A stretch of 64,000 nucleotides of DNA from positions 1,002,001 to 1,066,000 of the forward strand of contig NZ_CP041242.1 in NCBI RefSeq assembly GCF_006547045.1. The letters run 5' to 3'. The position numbers and the translations under genes were made by a program. Positions 9,247 to 17,752 of this stretch are shown here, one piece after another. Position 1 is the first letter of the stretch. The number at the start of each line of letters is the position of its first letter. A model generated the notes under the pieces. That model worked only from the letters and a program-made list of their open reading frames with translations. It made no database searches and was not told the DNA's origin. The stretch is from Lysobacter alkalisoli (lineage in GTDB: Bacteria > Pseudomonadota > Gammaproteobacteria > Xanthomonadales > Xanthomonadaceae).

Positions 9247-10506
9247 ATGTCGAACATCATCTCCCGTACCGCCACCAACGTGATGGACTGGGTCAATGAG
9301 CGCGCGCCCGGCATGATGCCGGCGTACCGCAAGCACATGACCGAGTACTACGCGCCGAAGAATTTCAACGTCTGGTACTACTTCGGCTCGCTGGCCCTGC
9401 TGGTGCTGGTCAACCAGATCGTCACCGGCATCTTCCTGACGATGCACTTCAAGCCGAGCGCGGAGGAAGCCTTCGCCTCGGTCGAGTACATCATGCGCGA
9501 CGTCGAGTGGGGCTGGCTGATCCGCTACATGCACTCCACCGGCGCATCGCTGTTCTTCATCGTCGTCTACCTGCACATGTTCCGCGGCCTGATGTACGGC
9601 TCGTACCAGAAGCCGCGCGAACTGGTGTGGATCCTCGGCATGCTGATCTACCTGGTGCTGATGGCCGAGGCCTTCATGGGCTATGTGCTGCCGTGGGGCC
9701 AGATGTCGTTCTGGGGCGCCAAGGTGATCATCTCGCTGTTCGGCGCGATCCCGGTGATCGGCAACGGCCTGGTCGAATGGATCATGGGCGACTACCTGCC
9801 CGGCGATGCCACCCTCAACCGCTTCTTCGCCCTGCACGTGATCGCGCTGCCGCTGGTGCTGCTGCTGCTGGTCGTGCTGCACCTGGGCGCGTTGCACGAG
9901 GTCGGCTCCAACAACCCCGACGGCGTCGACATCAAGAAGGGTCCGAAGGGCAACCGCTGGGACGCCAACAAGCCGGCCGACGGCATCCCGTTCCATCCGT
10001 ACTACACGGTCAAGGACCTGTTCGGCACCGGCTTCTTCCTGATCATTGCCGCCTTCATCATCTTCTTTGCCCCGGCCTTCGGCGGCTGGTTCCTGGAGCA
10101 CGACAACTTCGTCGAGGCCAATCGCCTGGTCACCCCGGAGCACATCAAGCCGGTCTGGTACTACACCCCGTACTACGCGATGTTGCGGGTGGTGCCGGAC
10201 AAGCTGTTCGGCGTGATCGTGATGTTCGCGGCGATCGCGATCCTGTTCCTGGTGCCGTGGCTGGACAAGGCCAAGGTCAAGTCCTACCGCTACCGCGGCC
10301 TGTTCTCCTGGCTGATGCTGCTGGCCTTCGCCTTCAGCTTCATCTGGCTGGGCAAGATCGGCGCCGGTCCTGGCACTGACCCGGTCGAGACCATCGTCGG
10401 TCGTGTGCTGACCTTCTTCTACTTCGCTTTCTTCATCACCATGCCGGTCTGGACCAAGCTGGACAGGACCAAACCGGTGCCGGAACGGGTGACGATGCAT
10501 GACTGA
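9247..10506 (+). CDS. petB: Ubiquinol-cytochrome c reductase, cytochrome b
   Basis: A 419-residue membrane subunit with eight predicted helices. The haem-ligand histidines are in two pairs: H96 and H110 (RYMHSTGAS, VYLHMFR), and H197 and H212 (FALHVIALP, VVLHLGALH). It oxidises ubiquinol at Qo and reduces quinone at Qi. The Qo loop reads PVWY (302-305) where many organisms have PEWY, so the usual acidic residue is absent. Length and the rest of the sequence are normal for a proteobacterial full-length cytochrome b. It is followed by petC with an 8-nt overlap. Confidence 0.97.
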   Translation: MSNIISRTATNVMDWVNERAPGMMPAYRKHMTEYYAPKNFNVWYYFGSLALLVLVNQIVTGIFLTMHFKPSAEEAFASVEYIMRDVEWGWLIRYMHSTGASLFFIVVYLHMFRGLMYGSYQKPRELVWILGMLIYLVLMAEAFMGYVLPWGQMSFWGAKVIISLFGAIPVIGNGLVEWIMGDYLPGDATLNRFFALHVIALPLVLLLLVVLHLGALHEVGSNNPDGVDIKKGPKGNRWDANKPADGIPFHPYYTVKDLFGTGFFLIIAAFIIFFAPAFGGWFLEHDNFVEANRLVTPEHIKPVWYYTPYYAMLRVVPDKLFGVIVMFAAIAILFLVPWLDKAKVKSYRYRGLFSWLMLLAFAFSFIWLGKIGAGPGTDPVETIVGRVLTFFYFAFFITMPVWTKLDRTKPVPERVTMHD

Positions 10507-11275
10507 CATGACCCAGGTCTATTCCTTCCAGATGATGCGTATCCTGAAGAAGCTCGCACTCGTTGCCTCCGCGCTGCTGGTTTCTGGCAGCGCCCTCGCG
10601 GCCGGCGGGAACGCCGATCTGCAGCAGGCGGGCGTCGATCTTGGCGACCGTGCCTCGCTGCAGCGTGGCGCCCAGCTGTACATGAACTACTGCTCGGGCT
10701 GCCATTCGCTCAAGTACCTGCGCTACTCGCGAATGGCCGAGGACCTGGGCCTGAGCGAGGACGAGGTGATGGAGAACCTCAACTTCACCGGCGCCCAGTT
10801 CGGCGAACACATCGTCGCCAGCATGCCTGCCGAGCAGTCCACCGGATGGTTCGGCCAGGTGCCGCCGGACCTGAGCCTGGTCTCGCGCTCGCGTGGCAGC
10901 GACTGGATCTACACCTATCTGAAGTCGTTCTACCTCGACGAGTCGCGTCCGCTGGGCTGGAACAACACCCTGTTCCCGAATGCGTCGATGCCGAACCCGC
11001 TGTGGGAGCTGCAGGGCCTGCAGCATGCCGAGTTCGGCGAGCTGGACGCGCTCGGCGAGCGCCCGGTGACGGCCCTCAAGGTCACCCAGGCCGGTCAGCT
11101 CGATAGTGCCGGCTTCAACCAGGCAGCGCGCGATATCACCACTTTCCTCGAGTACGCCGGCGAGCCGGCCGCCCTCAAGCGCCAGAAGATCGGCGTCTGG
11201 GTGATCCTGTTCCTGGTCGTGTTCACCTTCCTGGCATGGCTGTTGAAGACGGAGTTCTGGCGCGACGTGAAGTAA
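10499..11275 (+). CDS. petC: Ubiquinol-cytochrome c reductase, cytochrome c1
   Basis: The third bc1 subunit, at most 258 residues. It has a signal peptide (MRILKKLALVASALL, cleavage after ALA near residue 34), the haem c motif CSGCH (C65, C68, H69), and a conserved YSRMAEDLGL segment. A C-terminal membrane anchor (VWVILFLVVFTFLAWLL) precedes a basic tail. The start is ambiguous: the ATG at 10499 overlaps petB, while ATGs at 10508, 10532 or 10535 would give a more conventional signal peptide. The gene ends the pet operon, followed by a terminator at 11415. Confidence 0.95.
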   Translation: MTDMTQVYSFQMMRILKKLALVASALLVSGSALAAGGNADLQQAGVDLGDRASLQRGAQLYMNYCSGCHSLKYLRYSRMAEDLGLSEDEVMENLNFTGAQFGEHIVASMPAEQSTGWFGQVPPDLSLVSRSRGSDWIYTYLKSFYLDESRPLGWNNTLFPNASMPNPLWELQGLQHAEFGELDALGERPVTALKVTQAGQLDSAGFNQAARDITTFLEYAGEPAALKRQKIGVWVILFLVVFTFLAWLLKTEFWRDVK

Positions 11276-11414
11276 GCCGCCGGCGGTGTCTTCATGGTGC
11301 CCCGGCGGTTGCCGGGCTGCCTTGGCAAGGGCCGCCATGAGCGCCAGGGCCCGGCGCGTGTCCTGGACACTTTACGGATACGCGCTGAACAGGCAGGCTC
11401 GGGGAGCATGACGA

Positions 11415-11441
11415 CCGTCCACAAGGGGTGGACGGCGTTTT
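11415..11441 (+). terminator. Rho-independent terminator after petABC
   Basis: The stem CCGTCCAC/GTGGACGG (11415-11422 with 11428-11435) has a 5-nt loop and is followed by CGTTTTC. It separates the bc1 operon from sspA. Confidence 0.75.
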
Positions 11442-11484
11442 CATGACCGGAGCGCGATCATCGGCCCGGTTTCCGGAGAGGCCG

Positions 11485-12123
11485 ATGATGGCGGCGAGCC
11501 CACGTATGCGAAATACACTGACACTGTTCTCCTCGACCGATTGCGTCCTGTGCCACCGGGTCCGGCTGGTGCTGGCTGCGAAGGGCGTGACCTACGACCT
11601 TGTCCCGGTCGATCCGCAGAACCCGCCCGAAGATCTCGTCGACCTCAATCCCTACCATTCGGTGCCGACCCTGGTCGAACGCGAGCTGGTGCTGTACGCC
11701 GCCAGCGTGGTCAGCGAATACCTCGACGAGCGCTATCCACACCCGCCGCTGATGCCGGTCGATCCGCTGTCGCGCGCGCGCCTGCGCCTGGCGATGCTGA
11801 GGCTGGAGCACGATTGGGTACCGCAGGTGCAGGCGATCCAGCTCGGCAACAAGGCCCAGGCCGATGCCGGCCGCAAGCGGCTGAAGGAGCTGCTGACCGC
11901 TTCGGTGCCGCTGTTCAAGGCCAGCAAGTTCTTCCTCAATCCGGAAATGAGCCTGGCCGACTGCGCCATGGCGCCAATCGTCTGGCGTCTGCCCACACTC
12001 GGCGTGCCGCTGCCCAAGGACGGCAAGGCGATCGAGGACTACGGCAACCGGATCTTCCGCAGCCCGGGCTTCGCCCGCAGCCTGAGCGATGACGAGCGCA
12101 AGCTCAACGAATTGCCGATCTGA
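11485..12123 (+). CDS. sspA: Stringent starvation protein A (glutathione S-transferase fold)
   Basis: A 212-residue RNA-polymerase-associated regulator with thioredoxin-like N-terminal (residues ~10-85) and helical C-terminal GST domains. It is recognised by TLFSSTDCVLCHRVRLVL, NPYHSVPTLVERELVLY and YLDERYPHPPL. SspA binds RNA polymerase and reprograms transcription under starvation or acid stress, and lacks GST activity in characterised members. The start is placed at the tandem ATGATG at 11485 because GGAGAGG lies just upstream. sspB follows after a hairpin, and the pet-sspA-sspB order is common in this group. Confidence 0.95.
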   Translation: MMAASPRMRNTLTLFSSTDCVLCHRVRLVLAAKGVTYDLVPVDPQNPPEDLVDLNPYHSVPTLVERELVLYAASVVSEYLDERYPHPPLMPVDPLSRARLRLAMLRLEHDWVPQVQAIQLGNKAQADAGRKRLKELLTASVPLFKASKFFLNPEMSLADCAMAPIVWRLPTLGVPLPKDGKAIEDYGNRIFRSPGFARSLSDDERKLNELPI

Positions 12124-12150
12124 CGCGAACTGCCGCATCGACTGTCGAGA

Positions 12151-12187
12151 CGGGCCCTGGTGTGAGTCCACGCCGGGGCCCGGTTTT
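12151..12187 (+). terminator. Hairpin between sspA and sspB
   Basis: CGGGCCCTGG pairs with CCGGGGCCCG (one mismatch) around a 12-nt loop and is followed by GTTTTC. It may attenuate rather than fully end sspA transcription, since sspB follows on the same strand 204 bp after sspA. Confidence 0.55.
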
Positions 12188-12327
12188 CATGGCGGCCTGG
12201 CGTGATTGCCGGATGCTGCTGCAGATGAACAGGCGCAATGCGGACTGCGCCCTCGACAGGGCCCGGTGCGGACCGCAAAGTAGACCCATCTCCCGATCCA
12301 TCGACGCAACGCATAACGCGGTTTGAA

Positions 12328-12867
12328 ATGAGCAATGACACCCACGGCATGACCAGCCACCGCCCGTACCTGCTGCGTGCGCTGTACGAATGGATCGCCG
12401 ACAACGGCATGACCCCGCACCTGCTGGTGGATGCCACCCGCGCCGGCGTGCAGGTGCCGCAACATGCGGTCCAGGAGGGCCGGATCGTGCTCAACGTGGC
12501 CCAGCGCGCGGTGACACAACTGGAAATGGGCAATGAGCTGATCCGCTTCAGCGCCCGCTTCGGCGGGGTCAGCCAGGCCGTGGCCGTGCCAGTGGAAGCC
12601 GTGCTGGCGATCTATTCCCGTGAGACCGGCCAGGGCATGGCCCTGCCGGACGACAGTCCGGTGCCGGATGCGGTGCCTGAAGAGCATGAAGGCGATTCTG
12701 GAGAGGCCGGGGTCGAGGCCGGCATCGATGCGGTCCCCGGCGATGCCGGCGAGCCAGTCGCGACACCGCCGCTGAGTGCAGTGCCGGGCGCGCAATCGCC
12801 CGACGGAGACGACGACGGGCCGCCCAGCACGCCCCGCCGTACCGGGCATCTGCGTATCGTGAAGTGA
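12328..12867 (+). CDS. sspB: ClpXP specificity-enhancing factor SspB
   Basis: A 179-residue adaptor that tethers ssrA-tagged and other substrates to ClpXP. The N-terminal ~110 residues are the substrate-binding domain (SHRPYLLRALYEWIADNGMTPHL, quoted in part as RPYLLRALYEW; IRFSARFGG; VEAVLAIYSRETGQGM). A long acidic, low-complexity linker ends in the ClpX-docking tail (RTGHLRIVK). The family's C-terminal tail with a conserved LRxVK is retained. The start was chosen at MSNDTHGM; MTSHRP, seven codons later, is possible. Confidence 0.95.
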   Translation: MSNDTHGMTSHRPYLLRALYEWIADNGMTPHLLVDATRAGVQVPQHAVQEGRIVLNVAQRAVTQLEMGNELIRFSARFGGVSQAVAVPVEAVLAIYSRETGQGMALPDDSPVPDAVPEEHEGDSGEAGVEAGIDAVPGDAGEPVATPPLSAVPGAQSPDGDDDGPPSTPRRTGHLRIVK

Positions 12868-12885
12868 CTGGAAGCCGCCCTCACA

Positions 12886-13212
12886 TCAGCCCTCGATCTC
12901 CCGTGCAGAGGGCATCACCGGTCCGCTGAACATCACCATCCGGTCGCCACGCAGGGTCAGCCGCCCGATGTGGCGGTCGTGGCCGTTGAGTGAGTAGTCG
13001 AAGCGGAACGTGCGCTCCAGGCCCAGCCAACCGTTTTCGTGCCGGCACAGGCGCATCGCGACCACATGCACGGTCTGGTCCAGCCACTGCACTCCGGCAG
13101 TCCGGCAGGCCTCGCGGCCGAATTGTTCGGCACGTTCGGCCGCAGCGCGGCCGGCGTTCCACCAGGCATAGCCGAAGGCGCCGAGGATCATGAGCAGGAT
13201 TGCGGTGGGCAT
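12886..13212 (-). CDS. DUF3301 family membrane protein
   Basis: A 108-residue protein with one N-terminal transmembrane segment (AILLMILGAFGYAWW) and a soluble domain with the FRFDYS...DRHIGRLTLRGDRM pattern of DUF3301. The molecular function is unknown. It is third in the minus-strand run Trm112, nadC, this gene, with 14 bp from nadC, so it is probably co-transcribed with them. It is convergent with sspB. Confidence 0.75.
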   Translation of the reverse strand: MPTAILLMILGAFGYAWWNAGRAAAERAEQFGREACRTAGVQWLDQTVHVVAMRLCRHENGWLGLERTFRFDYSLNGHDRHIGRLTLRGDRMVMFSGPVMPSAREIEG

Positions 13213-13226
13213 GGCGGCGGTTACCT

Positions 13227-14171
13227 TCAGGCCGGGGGCGGGCCGAGCTTGAGCGACAGGTCGATCGCGTGCACGTGCTTGGTCAGCCCGCCGATCGAAA
13301 TGAAGTCGACGCCGTCGGCGGCGATCTCACGCAGGCCTTCCAGGTCGACACCGCCGGAGACTTCCAGCGGGATGCGGCTATCGAACGGCGCGCCTCGCGC
13401 GATCGCGACGGCTTCGCGGCGCATGTCCGGGTCGAAATCGTCGATCAGGATCCGGTCGCAGCCGGCAGCCAGTGCTTCACGCAGTTCATCCAGGTTTTCG
13501 ACCTCGACGATCAGCGGCAGCGCTGGATGCATCGCGCGCGCGGCGCCGATCGCCGCGGCCAGCGAGCCGGCGGCGCGGACGTGGTTCTCCTTCAGCATGA
13601 CCTGGTCGAAGAGGCCCATGCGATGGTTGTGCCCGCCGCCGACCCGGACCGCGTACTTCTGCGCCACGCGCAGGCCGGGCAAGGTCTTGCGGGTGTCGAG
13701 GATGCCGGTACCGGTTCCGCGTACCGCCTCGACATGAGCGGCGGTAACGGTGGCGGTGCCGGACAGGGTCTGCATGAAGTTCAGCGACGTGCGTTCGGCG
13801 GTGACCAGCGCGCGGCTGCGTCCCTGCAGAGTCGCCAGTACGGTGCCGGCCGCGACCCGGTCTCCCTCGGCCACGCGCCAGTCGATCCGGACATCCGGAT
13901 CCAGCGCGCGATGGCAGGCATCGAACCACGGCCGTCCGCAGATCACCGCGTCCTCCTTGCATAGCAGGTAGGCGCTGTCGGCTGCGTCGGGCAGCAGGGC
14001 GGCGGTGACGTCGCCGCTGCCGACATCCTCGGCCAACGCCGCGGCCACATCGGCCTCGACCTGCCCGGCGGGGGGCGGGGCGATCGACGGGCCTCCGGAC
14101 GGCGGGCTTGTGGATGGCATGCTTGCAGACGGCGCGCTTGTAGACGGCACGTTGGCAGGCGGCGTGCTCAC
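13227..14171 (-). CDS. nadC: Nicotinate-nucleotide pyrophosphorylase (carboxylating)
   Basis: A 314-residue quinolinate phosphoribosyltransferase that makes nicotinate mononucleotide from quinolinate and PRPP in NAD synthesis. Family segments are clear: ERTSLNFMQTLSGTAT, DTRKTLPGLR, KYAVRVGGGHNHRMGLFDQV (key residues K, H, H, R), LKENH, DRILIDDF and LEVSGGV. The first ~37 residues are not part of the fold; they are a Ser/Pro-rich extension encoded by 15-bp tandem repeats (14101-14166). An internal ATG in that region could be the true start. The start overlaps the Trm112 stop by 4 nt. Confidence 0.95.
   Translation of the reverse strand: MSTPPANVPSTSAPSASMPSTSPPSGGPSIAPPPAGQVEADVAAALAEDVGSGDVTAALLPDAADSAYLLCKEDAVICGRPWFDACHRALDPDVRIDWRVAEGDRVAAGTVLATLQGRSRALVTAERTSLNFMQTLSGTATVTAAHVEAVRGTGTGILDTRKTLPGLRVAQKYAVRVGGGHNHRMGLFDQVMLKENHVRAAGSLAAAIGAARAMHPALPLIVEVENLDELREALAAGCDRILIDDFDPDMRREAVAIARGAPFDSRIPLEVSGGVDLEGLREIAADGVDFISIGGLTKHVHAIDLSLKLGPPPA
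14101..14166. repeat. 15-bp tandem repeat within nadC 5' end
   Basis: About 4.4 units of a degenerate 15-bp unit (GGC-N-CGCTTGTAGAC type) start at 14101, 14116, 14131, 14146 and 14161. On the minus strand they encode Ser/Pro pentapeptides such as PSTSA and PSASM. One of five such 15-bp arrays in this window. Confidence 0.8.
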
Positions 14172-14437
14172 GGTGCGCCGAAGCCGTCGAGCCGGGAGGT
14201 ATCAAGGGCCTCCTCGGCCAACAGCACCGGGATGCCATCGTCGATCCGGTACACCGTCTTGCGGTCGCGGGTGACCAGGGCCTCGACCAGCGCTTCGGCC
14301 TGCGGACCGCCGTCGCCGCGGGCGACGCTGCCGGCCGCGATCGCCGTGTTGAGCGTCTTCAGGCCCGCGGCGTCAAGCAGCGACAGTGGCTGGCGGGTGG
14401 TCGGGCAGACGAGGAGGTCGAGCAGTTTGCGGTCCAT
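14168..14437 (-). CDS. Trm112 family protein
   Basis: An 89-residue small protein of the Trm112/YcaR family: MDRKLLDLLVCPTTRQPL at the start, and VYRIDDGIPVLLAEEA near the end. In other organisms Trm112-like proteins activate methyltransferases; bacterial roles are poorly defined. The usual CPxC zinc site is reduced to CPTT, so zinc binding is doubtful. There are ~20 extra residues in the middle (ARGDGGPQAEALVEAL). It is the first gene of the nadC run. Confidence 0.85.
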   Translation of the reverse strand: MDRKLLDLLVCPTTRQPLSLLDAAGLKTLNTAIAAGSVARGDGGPQAEALVEALVTRDRKTVYRIDDGIPVLLAEEALDTSRLDGFGAP

Positions 14438-14475
14438 GATGTTCCAGGGCAGTAATGGGGCGGGGCTGGTTCGCC

Positions 14476-14549
14476 ATTCCCGCCAAGGCGGGAATCCGGC
14501 GTCCTATCTTGTGGGCTCCAAGGCGCCGGGTTCCCGCTTTGACGGGAAC
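14476..14549. repeat. Paired intergenic palindromes (ATTCCCGCC...GGCGGGAAT type)
   Basis: The perfect hairpin ATTCCCGCC-AA-GGCGGGAAT (14476-14495) is followed by GTTCCCG...CGGGAAC (14530-14549). These are copies of a small palindrome family seen again at 16570 and 40915-41040. It lies between Trm112 and purE, which are divergent, so it is outside both coding regions. Confidence 0.75.
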
Positions 14550-14631
14550 GACTACCCGCTTCCTATCGGGAGGGGGGCAACAGGGCCTAGAATAGCCTGC
14601 TTTGATTCATGTTCCGACGTTGGGCCAACAC

Positions 14632-15150
14632 ATGAAAACAGGTTCTGAGGTCGCGGCTGACGCCGCACCACTGGTGGGCATCGTGATGGGATCGCGATCC
14701 GACTGGGAAACCATGCAGCACGCTGCCGCGCGGCTCGAGTTGCTGGGCGTGCCGCACGAAGTGCGAGTGGTGTCCGCGCATCGCACCCCGGACGCGCTGT
14801 TCGAATACGCCGCCAGCGCGAAGTCGCGCGGCCTGCGCGCGATCATCGCCGGTGCAGGCGGCGCCGCCCACCTGCCGGGCATGCTCGCCGCCAAGACCCT
14901 GGTGCCGGTGCTGGGCGTGCCGGTGCAGAGCAAGGCGCTCAACGGAATGGACTCGCTGCTGTCGATCGTGCAGATGCCGGCCGGCATCCCGGTGGCCACC
15001 TTCGCGATCGGCAATGCCGGTGCCGCCAATGCCGCGCTGTTCGCCACGGCGATGCTGGCCGCCGAGCATCCGGCAATCGGCGCGGCACTGGAGGCGTTCC
15101 GGCAGAAGCAGACCGACGACGTCGCCGCCAACGACGACCCGCGGAAATGA
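14632..15150 (+). CDS. purE: N5-carboxyaminoimidazole ribonucleotide mutase
   Basis: A 172-residue class I PurE that converts N5-CAIR to CAIR in purine synthesis. Active-site segments are [29 protein letters not shown] and [18 protein letters not shown]. The start ATG at 14632 was preferred to an in-frame TTG ten codons earlier because it matches the family N-terminus. It forms a two-gene operon with purK, 10 bp downstream. Confidence 0.96.
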   Translation: MKTGSEVAADAAPLVGIVMGSRSDWETMQHAAARLELLGVPHEVRVVSAHRTPDALFEYAASAKSRGLRAIIAGAGGAAHLPGMLAAKTLVPVLGVPVQSKALNGMDSLLSIVQMPAGIPVATFAIGNAGAANAALFATAMLAAEHPAIGAALEAFRQKQTDDVAANDDPRK

Positions 15151-15160
15151 CCGGCACGCC

Positions 15161-16303
15161 ATGACCACGGTAGGAATTCTCGGCGGCGGCCAGCTCGCCC
15201 GCATGATGGCCCTGGCCGGTGCGCCGCTCGGCTTGCGCTTCCTGGTGATGGATACCGCCGCCGATGCCTGCGCCGGCCAGTTCGCGCCGATGGTTGTCGG
15301 CGACTACCGCGACGAGGCCGCGCTGACGGAATTCGCGTCCAGGGTCGATGTCGCCACCTTCGACTTCGAGAACGTCCCGGCCGAGTCGGCCGAATGGCTG
15401 GCCGGGCGGATTCCGGTGTTCCCGAACCCGCGCGCGCTGGCCATGGCCCAGGACCGCCTGGCCGAGAAGACCCTGTTCCGCGAACTCGACATCCCGGTAC
15501 CCGCATTCGCCGCGGTCGACAGCCGCGCGGCGCTGCAGGCGGCGATCGCAGAGGTCGGTACGCCGTGCATCCTCAAGACCCGCCGCCTCGGCTACGACGG
15601 CAAGGGCCAGTTCCGGATCAAATCGCCGGCCGATCTGGATGCGGCCTGGGATGCGCTCGGTGCGCAAGCGACCACCGTCGGCCTGATCGTCGAGGGCTTC
15701 GTTGCTTTCGAACGCGAGCTTTCGGTGGTGGCAGTGCGCAGTCGCGAGGGCGAGTTCCGCACCTGGCCGCTGACCGAGAACTGGCATGTCGACGGCGTGC
15801 TGTCGGCCAGCCTTGCGCCGGCCACGGCCGACGATGCATTGATCGCCAGAGCGGTCGACCATGCACGCAAGCTGGCCGAGGCGCTCGACTACGTCGGCGT
15901 GTTCGCTCTAGAGCTGTTCTGCCGTGACGGCGAACTGCTCGCCAACGAACTCGCTCCGCGCGTGCACAACTCCGGTCACTGGACCCTTGAAGGCAGCGAG
16001 ACCAGCCAGTTCCAGAACCATCTGCGCGCCGTGCTCGGCCTGCCACTGGGCGACACCCGCATGCTGGGACAGGCCTGCATGCTCAACTGGATCGGCGCGA
16101 TGCCCGATGCGCTGCCGGTGCTCGACGAGCCTGGCGGTCACTGGCACGACTACGGCAAGTCGCCGCGCGTGGGCCGCAAGGTCGGTCATGCGACGTTGCG
16201 CGCGGATACGCAGGAGGTGCTGGCCGAGGCGCTGCAGCGCGTTGGCGTGGCACTGGGGCGCGAAGCGCAGGTGGCGCCGGTGATCGAGCGCCTGCGCGGC
16301 TGA
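15161..16303 (+). CDS. purK: N5-carboxyaminoimidazole ribonucleotide synthase
   Basis: A 380-residue ATP-grasp enzyme that carboxylates AIR using bicarbonate and ATP, supplying the PurE substrate. The N-terminal GILGGGQLARM motif, ATP-grasp lysine region ILKTRRLGYDGKGQ, metal/ATP segment VGVFALELF and NELAPRVHNSGHWT are all present. Length is normal. It follows purE and is followed by a large inverted repeat. Confidence 0.96.
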   Translation: MTTVGILGGGQLARMMALAGAPLGLRFLVMDTAADACAGQFAPMVVGDYRDEAALTEFASRVDVATFDFENVPAESAEWLAGRIPVFPNPRALAMAQDRLAEKTLFRELDIPVPAFAAVDSRAALQAAIAEVGTPCILKTRRLGYDGKGQFRIKSPADLDAAWDALGAQATTVGLIVEGFVAFERELSVVAVRSREGEFRTWPLTENWHVDGVLSASLAPATADDALIARAVDHARKLAEALDYVGVFALELFCRDGELLANELAPRVHNSGHWTLEGSETSQFQNHLRAVLGLPLGDTRMLGQACMLNWIGAMPDALPVLDEPGGHWHDYGKSPRVGRKVGHATLRADTQEVLAEALQRVGVALGREAQVAPVIERLRG

Positions 16304-16333
16304 AAGAACGAAGTCGCGGGGGGTGTTCGTGGG

Positions 16334-16442
16334 GAAGCCGGAGCCCATGGGGTTTGCGGGACACGCTGCAAGTACGTCCATGTAAGCTCATCGTCGGCGT
16401 CCTGCCTCCGAAGGTCCCGCAAACCCCATGGGCTCCGGCTTC
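16334..16442. repeat. Perfect 28-nt inverted repeat downstream of purK
   Basis: Arms 16334-16361 and 16415-16442 are exact reverse complements and contain the palindromic core GCCCATGGGG. The 53-nt loop includes CTGCAAGTACGTCCATGTA, a string I associate with dispersed intergenic repeats in this family. It lies in the 335-nt gap 16304-16638, which otherwise holds only the sodB terminator and a REP-like palindrome. Confidence 0.85.
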
Positions 16443-16526
16443 TGGACAGGCCGTCGGCGCTTACAGGAAAAACAATTCTTCCAGGTCGAACGAAGTCGAT
16501 ATCCCTGCGAAGATGGACGAACCATG

Positions 16527-16554
16527 AAAAACGGCCGGGTCGCCCCGGCCGTTT
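16527..16554 (-). terminator. Rho-independent terminator of sodB
   Basis: AAACGGCCGGG pairs with CCCGGCCGTTT (16529-16539 with 16544-16554). Read on the minus strand the stem is followed by a T run, so it fits the 3' end of sodB. Confidence 0.75.
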
Positions 16555-16569
16555 GCATGTCCTGCATGG

Positions 16570-16592
16570 AGCCCGGCTTTCGCCGGGATGAC
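16570..16592. repeat. REP-like palindrome (CCCGGCTTTCGCCGGGATGAC)
   Basis: The short hairpin CCCGGC/GCCGGG followed by ATGAC is the same family as the elements at 2498 and 40915. It lies between the sodB stop and its terminator. Confidence 0.7.
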
Positions 16593-16638
16593 TCAATGGC
16601 AAAGGCGACCGCGTTCGATACGCGGACGTGCCATTGCG

Positions 16639-17217
16639 TCACTTCATCTGCGAAGCGACGAAGTCCCAGTTGACCAGGTTCCAGAACGACTCGACGTACT
16701 TGGGCCGGGCGTTGCGGTAGTCGATGTAGTAGGCGTGCTCCCACACGTCGCAGGTCAGCAGCGGAGTGTCGTCGCCGGTCAGCGGGGTGGCGGCGTTGGA
16801 GGTGCTGGCCAGCGCCAGCGAGCCGTCAGGGCGCTGCACCAGCCAGCCCCAACCGGAGCCGAAGGTGGTCACCGCGGTCTTGGTGAACTCCTCCTTGAAG
16901 GTGGCGAAGTCGCCGAACGCCTTGTTGATGGCATCCAGCAGCTTGCCGGTCGGCTCGCCGCCGCCATTCGGGGACAGACAGTTCCAGTAGAAGGTGTGGT
17001 TCCAGATCTGAGCGGCGTTGTTGAACATCCCGCCCTGCGACTTGCGGATGATGTCCTCCAGCGGCATGTCGGCGAACTCGGTGCCCTCGATCATCTTGTT
17101 GAGGTTGTCGACATAGGTCTTGTGATGCTTGCCGTAGTGGAAGTCGATGGTCTCGCCGGAAATATGAGGTTCCAGCGCGCTGCGGTCGTAGGGGAGGGCA
17201 GGCAGTTCAATCGCCAT
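16639..17217 (-). CDS. sodB: Superoxide dismutase (Fe type)
   Basis: A 192-residue cytoplasmic superoxide dismutase. All four metal ligands are present: H27, H74 (NHTFYWN), D157 and H161 (DVWEHAY). The [14 protein letters not shown] and [10 protein letters not shown] segments favour the iron-type subgroup over manganese, an inference. The start ATG is preceded by AGGAG. The longer open frame upstream only runs antisense to grxD and the SDR gene. It is divergent from grxD, sharing a 199-nt promoter region, which suits two oxidative-stress or iron-related genes. Confidence 0.95.
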   Translation of the reverse strand: MAIELPALPYDRSALEPHISGETIDFHYGKHHKTYVDNLNKMIEGTEFADMPLEDIIRKSQGGMFNNAAQIWNHTFYWNCLSPNGGGEPTGKLLDAINKAFGDFATFKEEFTKTAVTTFGSGWGWLVQRPDGSLALASTSNAATPLTGDDTPLLTCDVWEHAYYIDYRNARPKYVESFWNLVNWDFVASQMK

Positions 17218-17416
17218 TGGGGGCTCCTTGTGGCTGGGTTTATTGCTCCGGGGTGTGGTTCCGGAAGCGTGGCTGAAGGGAGGCCGTCGGTGGCAGCCGG
17301 TGTAGCTGCGTCGGGGACTCGGTGAGGGATTACAATGCGCGATTGTATCCCCACGTCCTGTTGTCGGGCCGTCAATTCCGGTCCGTTCGCGCAACGGGCC
17401 ATCCCAGGAGCATTCC

Positions 17417-17752
17417 ATGTCCGTGCTTGAGCGGATCCAGACCGAGGTTGAAGGCCACCCGATCGTGTTGTTCATGAAGGGGACTCCGCAGTTCCCGATG
17501 TGCGGCTTTTCCAGTCGCGCCGTGCAGGCGCTGAAGGAAGCCGGCGCAACCGAACTGCATACCGTCAACGTGCTAGAGGACCCGGATGTCCGCGCCAACC
17601 TGCCGCGCTTTTCCAACTGGCCGACCTTCCCGCAGCTGTTCATCAACGGTGAGCTGATCGGCGGCTGCGACATCACCCTGGAGCTGTTCGAATCCGGCGA
17701 GCTGGCGCGCATGATCAGCGAGATCCAACCGGCCAAGATTGCGACCCCGTGA
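17417..17752 (+). CDS. grxD: Monothiol glutaredoxin (Grx4 family)
   Basis: A 111-residue CGFS-type glutaredoxin with active site MCGFS (C29) and the [28 protein letters not shown] landmarks. Members bind a bridging [2Fe-2S] cluster with glutathione and act in iron-sulfur trafficking with BolA partners. It is the first of three genes chained by 4-nt overlaps (grxD, SDR, marC), and divergent from sodB. Confidence 0.96.
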   Translation: MSVLERIQTEVEGHPIVLFMKGTPQFPMCGFSSRAVQALKEAGATELHTVNVLEDPDVRANLPRFSNWPTFPQLFINGELIGGCDITLELFESGELARMISEIQPAKIATP

